Shown: positions 36,735-45,268 of the stretch, in pieces
Layout of the letters: each line of letters starts with the position of its first letter
Position numbering within the stretch: the first letter of the stretch is position 1
NCBI RefSeq assembly: GCF_013744875.1
Contig: NZ_CP059399.1
Coordinates: 3,658,001-3,722,000 of the forward strand
Origin: Nocardia huaxiensis
GTDB taxonomy: Bacteria > Actinomycetota > Actinomycetes > Mycobacteriales > Mycobacteriaceae
Direction of reading: 5' to 3'
Length of the DNA: 64,000 nt
Notes under the pieces: model-generated
Seen by the model: the letters and a program-made list of their open reading frames with translations, nothing else
The model's database searches: none
What the model was told of the DNA's origin: nothing
Program-made: the position numbers and the translations under genes

Positions 36735-37733
36735 GTGAGTTTCGACAATGTTCGGGGATATTCGACCCCAGGCCGAGTTTCCCGGACCCCGCAAGTGTCC
36801 GGAACTCGCTCCATCGTGCAGCAGCTGGGCCCGCGCCCCGACGGGTCGGTCCCGTTCTCCATCGAATTCAACCCGCCGCGCGACGCGGCCGGTGAGGCGC
36901 GCCTGTGGCGGGCCGCCCGCGAGTTCGAGCGGCTGCACCCGGCCTTCGTGTCCATGACCTACGGCGCGGGCGGGTCCACCCGCGACCGCACCATCCGCGT
37001 CACCGGTCAGCTGGCCCGCGAAACCACCCTGCTCACGGTCGCGCACCTCACCGCCGTGGATCACAGTGTCGCCGAACTGCGTTCGATCGTCGGCGCCTAC
37101 GCCGACTCCGGCATCCGCAATCTGCTGGTGCTGCGCGGCGACCCGCCGGGCGACCCGCTCGGCGACTGGGTCAAGCACCCCGAGGGCGTCGAATACGCCG
37201 AGGAGCTGGTCCGCATGGTCCGCGATCTCGGTGACTTCCACGTCGGCGTCGCCTCCTTCCCCCAGGGCCACCCGCGTTCGGCCGACCTCGACACCGACAC
37301 CCGCCACCTGGTCGCGAAACTGCGTGCGGGCGCGGAGTATTCGATCACCCAGATGTTCTTCGACCCGGAGCACTACCTGCGCCTGCGTGACCGCGCCCTG
37401 GCCGCGGACCCGGTCGAGGGAGCCAAGCCGATCATCCCCGAGCTCATGCCGATCACCTCGCTGCGCACCGTGCAGCGCGCCGTCGAACTGTCCGGCCGCG
37501 AACTCCCCACCGCTCTGCTCGACCGCCTGCACAAGGCGGCCGGTGACGGTCCGGAGGAGAACCGCGCCGCGGTCCGCGCGGCGGGCATCGAGATCGCCAC
37601 CGAGATCGCCCAGCGCCTCATCGACGAGGGCGCCCCCTGCCTGCACTTCATCACCCTGAATTTCGCCAAGGCCACCAGCGAAGTCCTGGCGAACCTCGGC
37701 TACACCATGTCCCCGGCTCCGGCCCACGCCTGA
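36735..37733 (+). CDS. metF: methylenetetrahydrofolate reductase-like protein (MetF fold, Rv2172c-like)
   Basis: 332 residues from GTG 36735. The MetF TIM-barrel pattern is clear: FSIEFNPPRD (for the usual EFFPP), HPAFVSMTYGAGGSTRDRT, HLTAVDHS, NLLVLRGDPPGD, VGVASFPQGHP, AGAEYSITQMFFDPEHY, and LHFITLNFAKA at the end. It should reduce 5,10-methylenetetrahydrofolate for methionine synthesis. The EFNPP variant and its conserved place beside idsA2/lppM match the mycobacterial gene, which diverges from E. coli MetF. The first 25 residues look less conserved, so the start could be later. Confidence 0.88.
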   Translation: MSFDNVRGYSTPGRVSRTPQVSGTRSIVQQLGPRPDGSVPFSIEFNPPRDAAGEARLWRAAREFERLHPAFVSMTYGAGGSTRDRTIRVTGQLARETTLLTVAHLTAVDHSVAELRSIVGAYADSGIRNLLVLRGDPPGDPLGDWVKHPEGVEYAEELVRMVRDLGDFHVGVASFPQGHPRSADLDTDTRHLVAKLRAGAEYSITQMFFDPEHYLRLRDRALAADPVEGAKPIIPELMPITSLRTVQRAVELSGRELPTALLDRLHKAAGDGPEENRAAVRAAGIEIATEIAQRLIDEGAPCLHFITLNFAKATSEVLANLGYTMSPAPAHA

Positions 37734-37823
37734 TCGCGCCCGGCATGCCGGGCGAAATGTCGGGTTTTTCCTGGTCAGCGGAGTAGCGTCCCACCTCGAC
37801 CGAGACGTTGAGGAGACACACCC

Positions 37824-38552
37824 ATGCCCGTCTTGCACAACCTCGTCCGCGTCGCAGGCGTGCTGACCGCTTGCGCGCTGCTCACCGCCACGGGCCCGGC
37901 AGCCGCAGCCCCCGCCGACAGCGGCGTGCCCACCGAAGACGCCGCCGCCCTCCTCTCGGCGATCACCGCCGCCACCGAAACCGCCGCACCCTCGGACTGG
38001 TTCGCGGCCTACGGCGAAACCCTCAACGGCCTACAGGCTTTGGGCGTCGAGCCCTTCCTGTACCCGACCGCCGCCCCCTTCTGCCTGGGCGGCACCACCC
38101 TCGGCATGGCCCCCGCCGTCGCGGGCACCATCCCCGGCCCGTGGCCCCGCTACACCGTCTCCATCCCCGGCCTCGACCTGACCGCGGTGAAGGCCGGCCA
38201 GGCCATGTTCGCCTTCGTCCCGTACGGCCTCAGCCCTGATGGCGCCGAAACCGCTGGCATGCAGGTGGTTTGGCTCAACCTCAGTACCGGCCGCGGCGGC
38301 GCGACGCCCATGGGTCCGCTGTCCACGGTCCTCAACGGCATGATCCCCACCGCTGTCCCCGCCGAGCTCCGCCCGGTGGTCGAGCAGGCAGTCCAGGACT
38401 TCTTCGCCGGTGCTCTGCCTCGGGGTGGAGTCCGTGCGGTCCCCGTCGACACCGGCTCCGGCACCGTCCTGGCCGCCATCTTCGGCTATGTGAACAACGC
38501 TGGTCGTTCCTGCTTCTTCTTCCCCACCGTTGGCATCACTCCAGTGCCATAA
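37824..38552 (+). CDS. secreted protein of unknown function
   Basis: 242 residues with GAGGAGACACACCC before the ATG. Signal peptide about 1-30 (VLTACALLTATGPAAAAP). The mature part is hydrophobic to neutral, with FCLGGTTLGMAPAVAGTIPG and two well-separated cysteines (FCLGG and RSCFFF) that could form a disulphide. Related secreted proteins occur widely in Nocardia and Rhodococcus, as far as I recall, without a known role. It overlaps the 3' end of the convergent GT2 gene by 17 bases. Confidence 0.75.
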   Translation: MPVLHNLVRVAGVLTACALLTATGPAAAAPADSGVPTEDAAALLSAITAATETAAPSDWFAAYGETLNGLQALGVEPFLYPTAAPFCLGGTTLGMAPAVAGTIPGPWPRYTVSIPGLDLTAVKAGQAMFAFVPYGLSPDGAETAGMQVVWLNLSTGRGGATPMGPLSTVLNGMIPTAVPAELRPVVEQAVQDFFAGALPRGGVRAVPVDTGSGTVLAAIFGYVNNAGRSCFFFPTVGITPVP

Positions 38553-39828
38553 GGGGGACAGCCACGGGACAAGCCCGATTGCTGTTGAGCCCCCGCCCCT
38601 TCCACGACAGCGCGCCGGCACGGTGTGCCCGGTGCGAGAGTGCCGAGAGCCGCAGATAGGCAGCGATCGACACCGGATGTGCCAGCGCGGCAGTGACTTC
38701 CGCGACTCCGGGCAGCTTCCCCGATTCAGTGGACCGGGCAAGTATTCGCGCGGAGACGGCCGCCGCATAGCCGATCAGGCCGATACGCCGGACTCGACCT
38801 CGGCCGAAGATGGCGGCCAGCGGGGGAACCCAATAGGCCAGCGCCGCGGTTGACGCGACGGCTGCGCTGCCTGCTGGACCGCCGTAGGCCGACCACAGCC
38901 AACGGGTGTAGCCGGCTTCGAGTTCGGTTGCGCCCCGGTACATCCGGGTTTCGGCGAGGCGGCCCGCACCGGCCAGCTCGGTGTGATGCCCGCTGCGGCG
39001 AAGTTCGCGAGCGATGGCCAGATCCTCGGTGACATGGTCCGCCACCGCCGCATGTCCGCCGACAGCGCTGTAGGTGGCGGCATCGAACACCAGGAATTGG
39101 CCGCACGCCACGGCGGTCGATGGGCGCAGGCTGCGATTGGCCAGGGGAATCGGCAAGGTGGACGCCCACGACCAGCAGAGGAGTGGCTGAACCAGGTATT
39201 CGCCGGCCGAGCCGGCGCGTTGCAGCGGCCACGGGCACAGCAAAGCTGCACGTGTTCGGCGCAATTCCTGAACCGCCGTCGCCAGCGCGTGCGGTGTGAT
39301 TCGCACATCGGCGTCGAGGAATATCAGTGCACCGGTTCCTGGGGTGCCCGGCCGCGATGCGGCAGGCGTCGCTGGTGCGCCGGGGCACGCGGTCTCGGGG
39401 ATGGCTGACGTCCTGATGCCGGCGAGCTCGGCCAAGCGCCAGCAGGCAGCCGTCTTGCCGTTCCAGCCCGGAGGTGGGTCGATGTCGTTGTGGGACAGGG
39501 TGAATCGCTTGTCGCCGGCGATTGCTTCGCGGGCCGCTGCGGAGGTTTCGTCGGTCGAGGCGTCGTCGAGGATGAGGACGCGCAGACGTGGAATGCCTTG
39601 CTGGGCGCGCAGATCGGCGATGAGGGCGGGGAGGCGGTCGGCTTCGTTGCGGGCCGGGATGCAGACCGTCACTGGTTCGGTCACGGTCTGGTCCGTGGGT
39701 TTCAGTTGGCGGAGGCTGAGTCGATTGGCCAGGGCGACAAGGGTTCCCAGGGTGGCGAGGCCGGTGCCGAGGTGGGTGAGGGTGGTCCCGGCCCGGGCTG
39801 CCGTGGCCCGGGCGCGGGATGGGGTCAC
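38536..39828 (-). CDS. family 2 glycosyltransferase, probable carotenoid glycosyltransferase
   Basis: A 430-residue GT2-like protein: N-terminal membrane segment (about 15-37), GT-A fold with CIPARNEADRLPALIADL, ILDDASTDET, a DxD-like LDADVRI and a later DHVTEDLAIARELR (EDxxLxxxL/R type), then two or three C-terminal membrane helices. Its position downstream of crtO, cruF and lppM, on the same strand with a GTGA overlap, suggests it glycosylates the hydroxylated carotenoid, like CrtQ/CruC-type enzymes. That assignment is inferred from context. It could also act in envelope polysaccharide synthesis. Confidence 0.8.
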   Translation of the reverse strand: MTPSRARATAARAGTTLTHLGTGLATLGTLVALANRLSLRQLKPTDQTVTEPVTVCIPARNEADRLPALIADLRAQQGIPRLRVLILDDASTDETSAAAREAIAGDKRFTLSHNDIDPPPGWNGKTAACWRLAELAGIRTSAIPETACPGAPATPAASRPGTPGTGALIFLDADVRITPHALATAVQELRRTRAALLCPWPLQRAGSAGEYLVQPLLCWSWASTLPIPLANRSLRPSTAVACGQFLVFDAATYSAVGGHAAVADHVTEDLAIARELRRSGHHTELAGAGRLAETRMYRGATELEAGYTRWLWSAYGGPAGSAAVASTAALAYWVPPLAAIFGRGRVRRIGLIGYAAAVSARILARSTESGKLPGVAEVTAALAHPVSIAAYLRLSALSHRAHRAGALSWKGRGLNSNRACPVAVPLMALE

Positions 39829-40574
39829 GGACGCTGGTCGCGGTCGGGGCGGATCCAGCGGGCGGCGCGGACGTAGGCCGGCGGGTCGGGGTTGCGGGCC
39901 ATGTAGGCGAGGACGGCGACCACGGCGGCGACGGCGAGGGTGATGCCGCCGACGATGCCGGCCCAGCCGGCGAAGGAGCGGGTATTGGGGTCGGAGTAGC
40001 CGACTTCGGCGCGCAGCTGGTTCACTTCGCCGGCGCTGAGTTTCCAGGTCACCACGGAGTCGCCTTCGCGGGTGCCGTTGGTGGTGGCGACGCGCGCGGG
40101 GAAGGCGACGGTGAACTGGACGTCGGAGCCGTGCGGCGGGAGGCTTTTCAGGTCGACGCGGCCGGTGAGGGTGACCAGGTCGCCGACGCGGTTGAACTGC
40201 AGGGTGAACATGCCCTGCGTCTGGTCGGACAGCGAGCCGAGCTGCTGCACTTCACCGAAGGTGAGGTCGTCGAAGTACACCTGGCTGCCGACGTACCCGT
40301 CCTGCGAGTAGGTGTCGACGCGCACCTTGGAGGACAGGCCGTCGGGGGCCTTCAGCTGCGGGCCCTTGTCCTGATCGTTCTGCGGCACCGCGGCCGCGAC
40401 GATCCGCCCGGAGACCCGGTCGTTGGAGGACACACCCATGGATGCCTGCACTCGCAGGCATCCGGTCACCAGCGGCATTACCAACAGCGCCAATAAAACT
40501 CCGGCCCAGATCCGAACCCGGCGCGACCGCCGCCCCGGCACGGATTCGAGCTTTGCCTCTGCTGTGGAGATCAT
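39825..40574 (-). CDS. lppM: lipoprotein LppM
   Basis: 249 residues from ATG 40574 (a further ATG at 40589 is possible). Basic N-terminus, then a hydrophobic segment ending LVTGC, the lipobox. Mature domain with DDLTFGEVQQLGSL and VTLTGRVDLKSLPP, and a C-terminal membrane helix (about 205-228), matching M. tuberculosis LppM, an exported protein implicated in phagocytosis. It lies between cruF (18-base gap) and the GT2 gene (4-base overlap), embedded among carotenoid genes. Confidence 0.9.
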   Translation of the reverse strand: MISTAEAKLESVPGRRSRRVRIWAGVLLALLVMPLVTGCLRVQASMGVSSNDRVSGRIVAAAVPQNDQDKGPQLKAPDGLSSKVRVDTYSQDGYVGSQVYFDDLTFGEVQQLGSLSDQTQGMFTLQFNRVGDLVTLTGRVDLKSLPPHGSDVQFTVAFPARVATTNGTREGDSVVTWKLSAGEVNQLRAEVGYSDPNTRSFAGWAGIVGGITLAVAAVVAVLAYMARNPDPPAYVRAARWIRPDRDQRP

Positions 40575-40592
40575 CGGACTCGGCTGCACGGC

Positions 40593-41414
40593 TCACATCG
40601 TGCCATGGCCCCGCCGCCCCAGCGTGATTCGACGGGCCAAAAGCCCCCGCACCAGCGGAATTCCCAGCACGCCGAGCCCGGCGAACCCATACGCGGCGGA
40701 CACCGGCAACCCGAGGAACACCGCATGCGCCAGCGCCGACCCGAGCCACGTCCACCCGAACACGCCCACCGGAACGATCAACGCCTCCCGGCTGTCTCGC
40801 GCGGTCCGGTCCCACACCTCCAACAGCCCACCCATCACCAGCGCCACCCCGAACCACCCCAGATAGTTCGACACCGGAATCTCCCCGAGCCCCGGCAGTC
40901 CCGGAATCCCCGAACACCAGGTCCACTGCCCATCGGCCACCATCTGCGGATCCAGAAACAGATCCCACCCCACGGCCCCCACCGCGGTCAGCGAAACCCG
41001 CCCCACCGCACGAGAACTCAGCAACCCGGCCACCACCCACACCGGATACACCCCACCGGTCCACGCCAACGGCACCACCACCGGCACCCCCGCCACCTCC
41101 GGCCCGATCCGCCCACTCGCGTACTCGTAGCACCCGAACGGAATCCCGGTCGCGATCCCCGCCATCTCGGCCACCAACCCCACCCCGGAAACGATGACCA
41201 GAAGCCCGGCCGCCCACCGAATTCCTCGCGTGAGTGCCGCGTGCACCAGGGCCGTCCCCGCCGATAGCAACACCACCGCAACAGTCACCCGATCCCGAGC
41301 CGCGCCATGCGTGAGCGGGTACGAGATCTGCACGAGCACCAGCAGCACCGCTGGAAGCAACGCGATCCGAACCCGGGAAGACCTGAGCTCGGTGTGGATC
41401 AGGCTGTGATTCAA
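40593..41414 (-). CDS. cruF: carotenoid 1',2'-hydratase CruF
   Basis: About 273 residues, seven to eight predicted membrane segments, of the DUF422/CruF family. Recognisable segments are GIPFGCYEY, VVPLAWTGGVYPVW, AVGWDLFLDPQMV with W.W (TWCSGIPGL) and PVSNYLGWFGVALVMGGL. CruF hydrates the acyclic end of gamma-carotene or myxol-type carotenoids. The TTG at 41414 gives a TTGA overlap with the crtO stop and removes a junk-like N-terminus present in the longer open frame. Next to crtO, it predicts a 4-keto-1'-hydroxy-gamma-carotene-like product. Confidence 0.85.
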   Translation of the reverse strand: MNHSLIHTELRSSRVRIALLPAVLLVLVQISYPLTHGAARDRVTVAVVLLSAGTALVHAALTRGIRWAAGLLVIVSGVGLVAEMAGIATGIPFGCYEYASGRIGPEVAGVPVVVPLAWTGGVYPVWVVAGLLSSRAVGRVSLTAVGAVGWDLFLDPQMVADGQWTWCSGIPGLPGLGEIPVSNYLGWFGVALVMGGLLEVWDRTARDSREALIVPVGVFGWTWLGSALAHAVFLGLPVSAAYGFAGLGVLGIPLVRGLLARRITLGRRGHGTM

Positions 41415-43000
41415 CGGCGTAGCAGGGGAAGTCGGCGGCGCAGGTCGCGCTGGACCAGGTGGGCGGCGGTGCGGCCGCTGGCGCCGGAGACGCCGCCGCC
41501 GGGGTGGGTGGAGGCGCCGGTGAGGTAGAGGCCGGGGGCGCCGGGGACGCGCTGGCTGGAGAGTTCGGGCAGGGGACGCCACATGAACATCTGGTCCAGG
41601 GACATTTCGACGTGCATGACATTGCCGCCGAGCAGGCCCATCTCGCGTTCCAGGTCGGCGGGGGTCTGGATGTGCCGGTGGCGGATGGAGTCGGCGAATC
41701 CCGGTGCGTAGGAGTCGACTTCGGCGATGATGCGGTCGGCCTCGGGCAGGGCGTGGGACGACCAGTCGCTGCCGTCGGCGAGATCGTAGGGGTGCCACTG
41801 CGACCAGAGCGTGAGCTGATGTTCGCCCGGCGGGGCGATACTTGGGTCGAGGGCGGTGAAACTCATGGCCAGCACCACCGGCCGGGGCGGCAGGTCGCCC
41901 GCCAGCGCCGCGCCGTGCGCCCGCCGCAGTTCGCGGCGATCGGTGACGAGAAGCTGTAGACCGTGGGCGGATTCATGCGCTGCCGAACCCGGATAGCTCG
42001 GCAGAGCGCTGGTGGCGACCCGCACGACCATGCCGATACCCGGGCCGACCCGGATGCGGCGACGCCAGTCGGCGAGGGTGGCGGCGTCGAATCCGCCCTG
42101 CTCCAGCAGGTTCAGGGTGGTGAGGATGTGGCTGCCCGCGATCACGCTGTCCGCGTGCAGGTTTCGGCCGCCGGCGGTGCGCACCTGCCAGCCGGAACCG
42201 GTTCGGCCGAGAGAAGTCACCGCGTCGCCGGGCGTCACAGTGCCGCCATCGGAGCGCAATCGCGCCACCAGGGCCGCGGACAATGCTCCGCTACCGCCGA
42301 CCGCCCGGCCTGGGGGCAGGGTGTGCATGAGGGCGGCGAAGCCGACCATGGGCGCGGAGCCGGGCTCGGACATGGGCGGACCGGATTGCGCGCCGAACCA
42401 GGCCAGGGCCGCTTTCAGGCGTTCGCTGTCGAAAAGGCTGTCCAGCAGGGCATCTCCGGTCTGCAGGAACTCGCGGGAGAGGGCGCTGCCGCCCTGTTTC
42501 GCGTCGAGCCCCCAGAACGACTTCAGGAGTTTGCCGGGGGTGGGCGGGCCGGAGAACGAGCGCATGACCCGCGCGGCGCGGGGACCCCATACCTCGACGA
42601 ATCGCCGGTACGCCCGGGCATCTCGTGGGCCGCACGCGGCTTCGATGGACTTGCAGGTCAGGTCCACATCGCGATGGAAGACGAGCGGCGGCGCGTCCGA
42701 TCCCGGCGGTGCGGGCGCGAAAGCCCATGGATCGCAATCGATGTAGCGCAGCCCGAAGCGCTCCAGCTCGAGCTCCTCGATGATGCCGGTGTGCCGGACC
42801 ATGATGTGCGCCGACGATCCGCGATCCACCTGGTGGCCGGGGAATCGTTCGACCGTCGAGACGGCGCCGCCCAGCACCGTATCCCGTTCCAGCACTTCGA
42901 CGTCGTGCCCGTCGCGGGCCAGGTAGCAGGCGGCGACCAGCGCATTGTGTCCCGAGCCGACGACGATGACGCGCTGGGACCGTACGTTCGGCTTGTTCAC
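41411..43000 (-). CDS. crtO: CrtO-type carotenoid ketolase (FAD-dependent, CrtI-like)
   Basis: 529 residues, GTG start overlapping the GNAT stop. N-terminal dinucleotide fold VIVVGSGHNALVAACYLARDG with VLERDTVLGGAV, and C-terminal LTGASTHPGGGVSGASGRTAA, the signature of the CrtO subgroup as distinct from CrtI desaturases. CrtO adds a 4-keto group to a beta-ionone ring. A beta-ring requires a lycopene cyclase, which is not in this window. First carotenoid gene of the minus-strand run GNAT, crtO, cruF, lppM, GT2. Confidence 0.87.
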   Translation of the reverse strand: MNKPNVRSQRVIVVGSGHNALVAACYLARDGHDVEVLERDTVLGGAVSTVERFPGHQVDRGSSAHIMVRHTGIIEELELERFGLRYIDCDPWAFAPAPPGSDAPPLVFHRDVDLTCKSIEAACGPRDARAYRRFVEVWGPRAARVMRSFSGPPTPGKLLKSFWGLDAKQGGSALSREFLQTGDALLDSLFDSERLKAALAWFGAQSGPPMSEPGSAPMVGFAALMHTLPPGRAVGGSGALSAALVARLRSDGGTVTPGDAVTSLGRTGSGWQVRTAGGRNLHADSVIAGSHILTTLNLLEQGGFDAATLADWRRRIRVGPGIGMVVRVATSALPSYPGSAAHESAHGLQLLVTDRRELRRAHGAALAGDLPPRPVVLAMSFTALDPSIAPPGEHQLTLWSQWHPYDLADGSDWSSHALPEADRIIAEVDSYAPGFADSIRHRHIQTPADLEREMGLLGGNVMHVEMSLDQMFMWRPLPELSSQRVPGAPGLYLTGASTHPGGGVSGASGRTAAHLVQRDLRRRLPLLRR

Positions 43001-43608
43001 AGGGGCAGCCGCCGCCCGAGCACCGCGAAGCGGCGGGTGTCACCGGAGAAGATGAAATGCCGCACCACATCCCCGAACCCCATGCGCCGATACAGCTTCC
43101 AGGCGCGATTGGCCTCGAGGTCGACCTCGGGGGTGGACAGCAGCACGCTGCGTTCCGGCCGGTTCTGTAATAGGCGGGTGAGCAGGGTCTCCCCGATGCC
43201 GCGCCCCTGCGCGCTGGGATGCACGTGCAGCTCGGTGAGCTCGAAGTAGTCGGTGAGCAGGTCCCGCGCCGCGTGCTCGGGCCAGCCCGTGCGCCGCATA
43301 CCGCTGTACACCTGCTGATGCCACCACTGGTGCGGCGCACCGTGATACCCGTAGGCGATCGCCACGATGGGTGCGGTGCGCAGGTCGAGCCGGCCGTCGT
43401 CGTCGGGCTGCAGTGCGGCCACCGCCTGCCAGCCGGGCCGGGTGGTGTGTTCGGTCCACATGGGCGCCCGCTGGTGTTCGGTGCCGCGGGGGTAGTCCAT
43501 GGCCGCGACGTATACCGCGAGGGCGTCGGCCAGCCGGGCGCGCATGGTCGCGGCCGAGAGGTCGACGACGACCGGTGCGGGCGTGGTGTTGGGGGTGACG
43601 GCGGTCAT
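42997..43608 (-). CDS. GNAT-family N-acetyltransferase (Rv2170-like)
   Basis: 203 residues. The acetyl-CoA binding motif is LHVHPSAQGRGIGETLL (V/I-x-x-x-x-QGxGxG/A), followed by LLSTPEVDLEANRAWKLYRRMGF, the usual motif B. It opens a five-gene minus-strand run whose members overlap or are separated by at most 18 bases. The M. tuberculosis Rv2170 enzyme acetylates lysine side chains of isocitrate lyase; the substrate here is unknown. In M. tuberculosis it is directly next to lppM, whereas here two carotenoid genes lie between. Confidence 0.9.
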   Translation of the reverse strand: MTAVTPNTTPAPVVVDLSAATMRARLADALAVYVAAMDYPRGTEHQRAPMWTEHTTRPGWQAVAALQPDDDGRLDLRTAPIVAIAYGYHGAPHQWWHQQVYSGMRRTGWPEHAARDLLTDYFELTELHVHPSAQGRGIGETLLTRLLQNRPERSVLLSTPEVDLEANRAWKLYRRMGFGDVVRHFIFSGDTRRFAVLGRRLPL

Positions 43609-43818
43609 CGGCTAGGCGCAGCTCTCGTTGGCGCGGACGGGACGGATGGGTTCGACGGTAGTCCCAGCGCGGGCGCCGGAACTTGTCGGTGGGTCTCTCT
43701 ATATTCAAACCCACGTGAATCCTTCGAATACCTGTTCGATCTTCATCGCTGTTGCTTCACCGCTCGAAAGAGTCGAAGTGCCTGGTGAATCGGGGGTATG
43801 CGAGTGGGGAGGTACCCG

Positions 43819-44259
43819 ATGACCGGTAAAACTGAACGTCCGGGCCATCCCGGACGGGCCGGTGAACTACTACGGCGCGCCGATGGTCTGCTCATGCAGG
43901 CGGCAGGGGAGAAGGACCCGGCCGAGCGTTTCCGCACGGCCTACCTGGCGGCCCTGCGCGGCGCGGGCGCGGTGCTGGCCCTGACCGGACTGGATCGCGC
44001 ACCCCGGGCGCGGTCCCGCAATGCCTGGGTGCTGATGCAGCGCGCCGCACCGGAATTCGTGATGTGGGCCGACTACTTCAGCGCGCAGTCCGAGACGCGC
44101 GCGGCGCTGGAGGCCGGATTGCCCCGTCCGGTCGATGATCAACGCGCCGACGAGTTCGCTTCGCGGGTAGGAGCATTCCTGCATGACGTGGAGGATCTGC
44201 TGGCCGCGACGGTCCGGCAACGTCCCAGCACAGGGTGGGTTGCTGGAATGCTGGCCTGA
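43819..44259 (+). CDS. HEPN-domain protein (SAV_6107 family)
   Basis: 146 residues from ATG 43819, with GGGGAGG six bases upstream. Helical: PGRAGELLRRADGLLMQAAG, FRTAYLAALRGAGAVLALTG, SRNAWVLMQRAAPEF, matching the small actinobacterial HEPN family usually found next to mraZ clusters. The family Rx4-6H ribonuclease motif is not obvious. Function unknown. Divergent from the GNAT gene across 210 bases. Confidence 0.8.
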   Translation: MTGKTERPGHPGRAGELLRRADGLLMQAAGEKDPAERFRTAYLAALRGAGAVLALTGLDRAPRARSRNAWVLMQRAAPEFVMWADYFSAQSETRAALEAGLPRPVDDQRADEFASRVGAFLHDVEDLLAATVRQRPSTGWVAGMLA

Positions 44260-44385
44260 GTATCGGCGAGTAGGTGGTCGCGCACAGATCGAACTCGTAT
44301 TATTGGTGGCAGACAGCCGCCAAGGTCGGCTATCTGTCGCCTACCCGGAGGCGACTGCCACTTACCTAGTGCCGGGGGAGGTACC

Positions 44386-44811
44386 GTGCCACTCTCCGAG
44401 CACGAGCAGCGCATGCTCGAACAGATCGAGAGCGCGCTCTATGCTGAGGATCCGAAGTTCGCCTCGACTGTCCGGGGTGGACGGTTACGTTCTGCCACTG
44501 GCCGACGCAGACTTCAATCGGCCGCTCTGTTCGTCCTCGGCCTGTTCCTATTGGTGGCAGGCATTGCCGCTCCGGTGAAGCCGGGCGGGTTCCCGATCAT
44601 CAGTCTGATCGGATTCATCGTCATGTTCGGCGCTGGTGTGCTGTTGCTGATGGGTGGCCCCAAGATGGGCGCCCAGGGTGCTCGCGGTAACGAGGGGCAT
44701 CCGTCGCAGGGCGGCGGTCCCGGTGCGAGCCGGGGCAAGCAGCGCAAGCCCGGTGGTTTCTCCTCCCGCATGGAGGACCGATTCCGCCGACGGTTCGAAC
44801 AGGACGGCTAG
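44386..44811 (+). CDS. DUF3040 membrane protein (Rv2169c-like)
   Basis: 141 residues from GTG 44386 (GGGGGAGG upstream). N-terminal LSEHEQRMLEQIESALYAEDP is the DUF3040 signature. Two membrane helices (about 43-62 and 67-89) are followed by a basic, Gly-rich tail. It consistently stands before mraZ in mycolata; its role is unknown. Followed by a strong hairpin. Confidence 0.9.
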   Translation: MPLSEHEQRMLEQIESALYAEDPKFASTVRGGRLRSATGRRRLQSAALFVLGLFLLVAGIAAPVKPGGFPIISLIGFIVMFGAGVLLLMGGPKMGAQGARGNEGHPSQGGGPGASRGKQRKPGGFSSRMEDRFRRRFEQDG

Positions 44812-44886
44812 TCCGTTCCGCCGTGCGGCCGGCTTGCGGTGCGGCACGGTGACCGATCATGGTCGGCTAACTCGATACAGCGCGAC

Positions 44887-44929
44887 ACGCCGTGACGCCA
44901 CACCGATTTGAGGTGTGGCGTCACGGCGT
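44887..44929. terminator. strong hairpin terminator after DUF3040 gene
   Basis: ACGCCGTGACGCCACACC (44887-44904) and GGTGTGGCGTCACGGCGT (44912-44929) are perfect 18-base arms around a 7-base loop, followed by TTCTCG. It should stop transcription entering from the DUF3040 gene. Confidence 0.85.
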
Positions 44930-44972
44930 TTCTCGTAGGTCTTCGTACGGCGTGTCGCGGTTTTCCGGACCT

Positions 44973-45011
44973 CCCCACCTTCCCCCACGAGGGTTCCCCA
45001 CCATCCCCCAC
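44973..45011 (-). repeat. two pairs of CCCCAC boxes (GTGGGG on minus strand)
   Basis: CCCCAC occurs at 44973, 44983, 44996 and 45006: two pairs, each with exact 10-base spacing. Read on the minus strand these are GTGGGG boxes, the same core as the MraZ-type repeats at 45181-45210 but inverted. Confidence 0.4.
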
Positions 45012-45180
45012 GCGCGCCGGAAATGGGTGCTATCTGCGGGTTTGCTGATTGTTTCCGGATCCCCGGCGTCGCGCGTCGCGCGTGTCGGCCATCTGCGGCG
45101 AAAGTTCCCCACCGTCGTGATAGCTGGTGTGACCTGCGAAGTTCGCCAAGCGGGGACCGAGATCACCGCCGCTTTCGATT

Positions 45181-45210
45181 GAAAGTGGGGGAAAGTGGGG
45201 TAATGTGGAG
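45181..45210 (+). promoter_or_regulatory. MraZ-box array (three 10-base direct repeats)
   Basis: GAAAGTGGGG at 45181-45190, repeated exactly at 45191-45200, then TAATGTGGAG at 45201-45210. GTGG/TGGG cores at 10-base spacing are the known binding pattern of MraZ. The array is 59 bases before the mraZ start codon, so autoregulation is expected. Confidence 0.8.
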
Positions 45211-45268
45211 CGCGCACTACAGGAGGCCGACAGTCGAGAGGGTGATCCAGTAGGAGGTGTCGGGAGCG

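Larger units (their letters stand above)
44812..45268. promoter_or_regulatory. mraZ upstream region
   Basis: 457 bases without a recognised gene. It contains the terminator of the DUF3040 gene (44887-44929) with an overlapping alternative stem, four CCCCAC boxes in two 10-base-spaced pairs (44973-45011) and a fifth at 45107-45112, and three GTGG-containing direct repeats (45181-45210) just upstream of mraZ. The dcw operon promoter should lie here. Confidence 0.65.
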
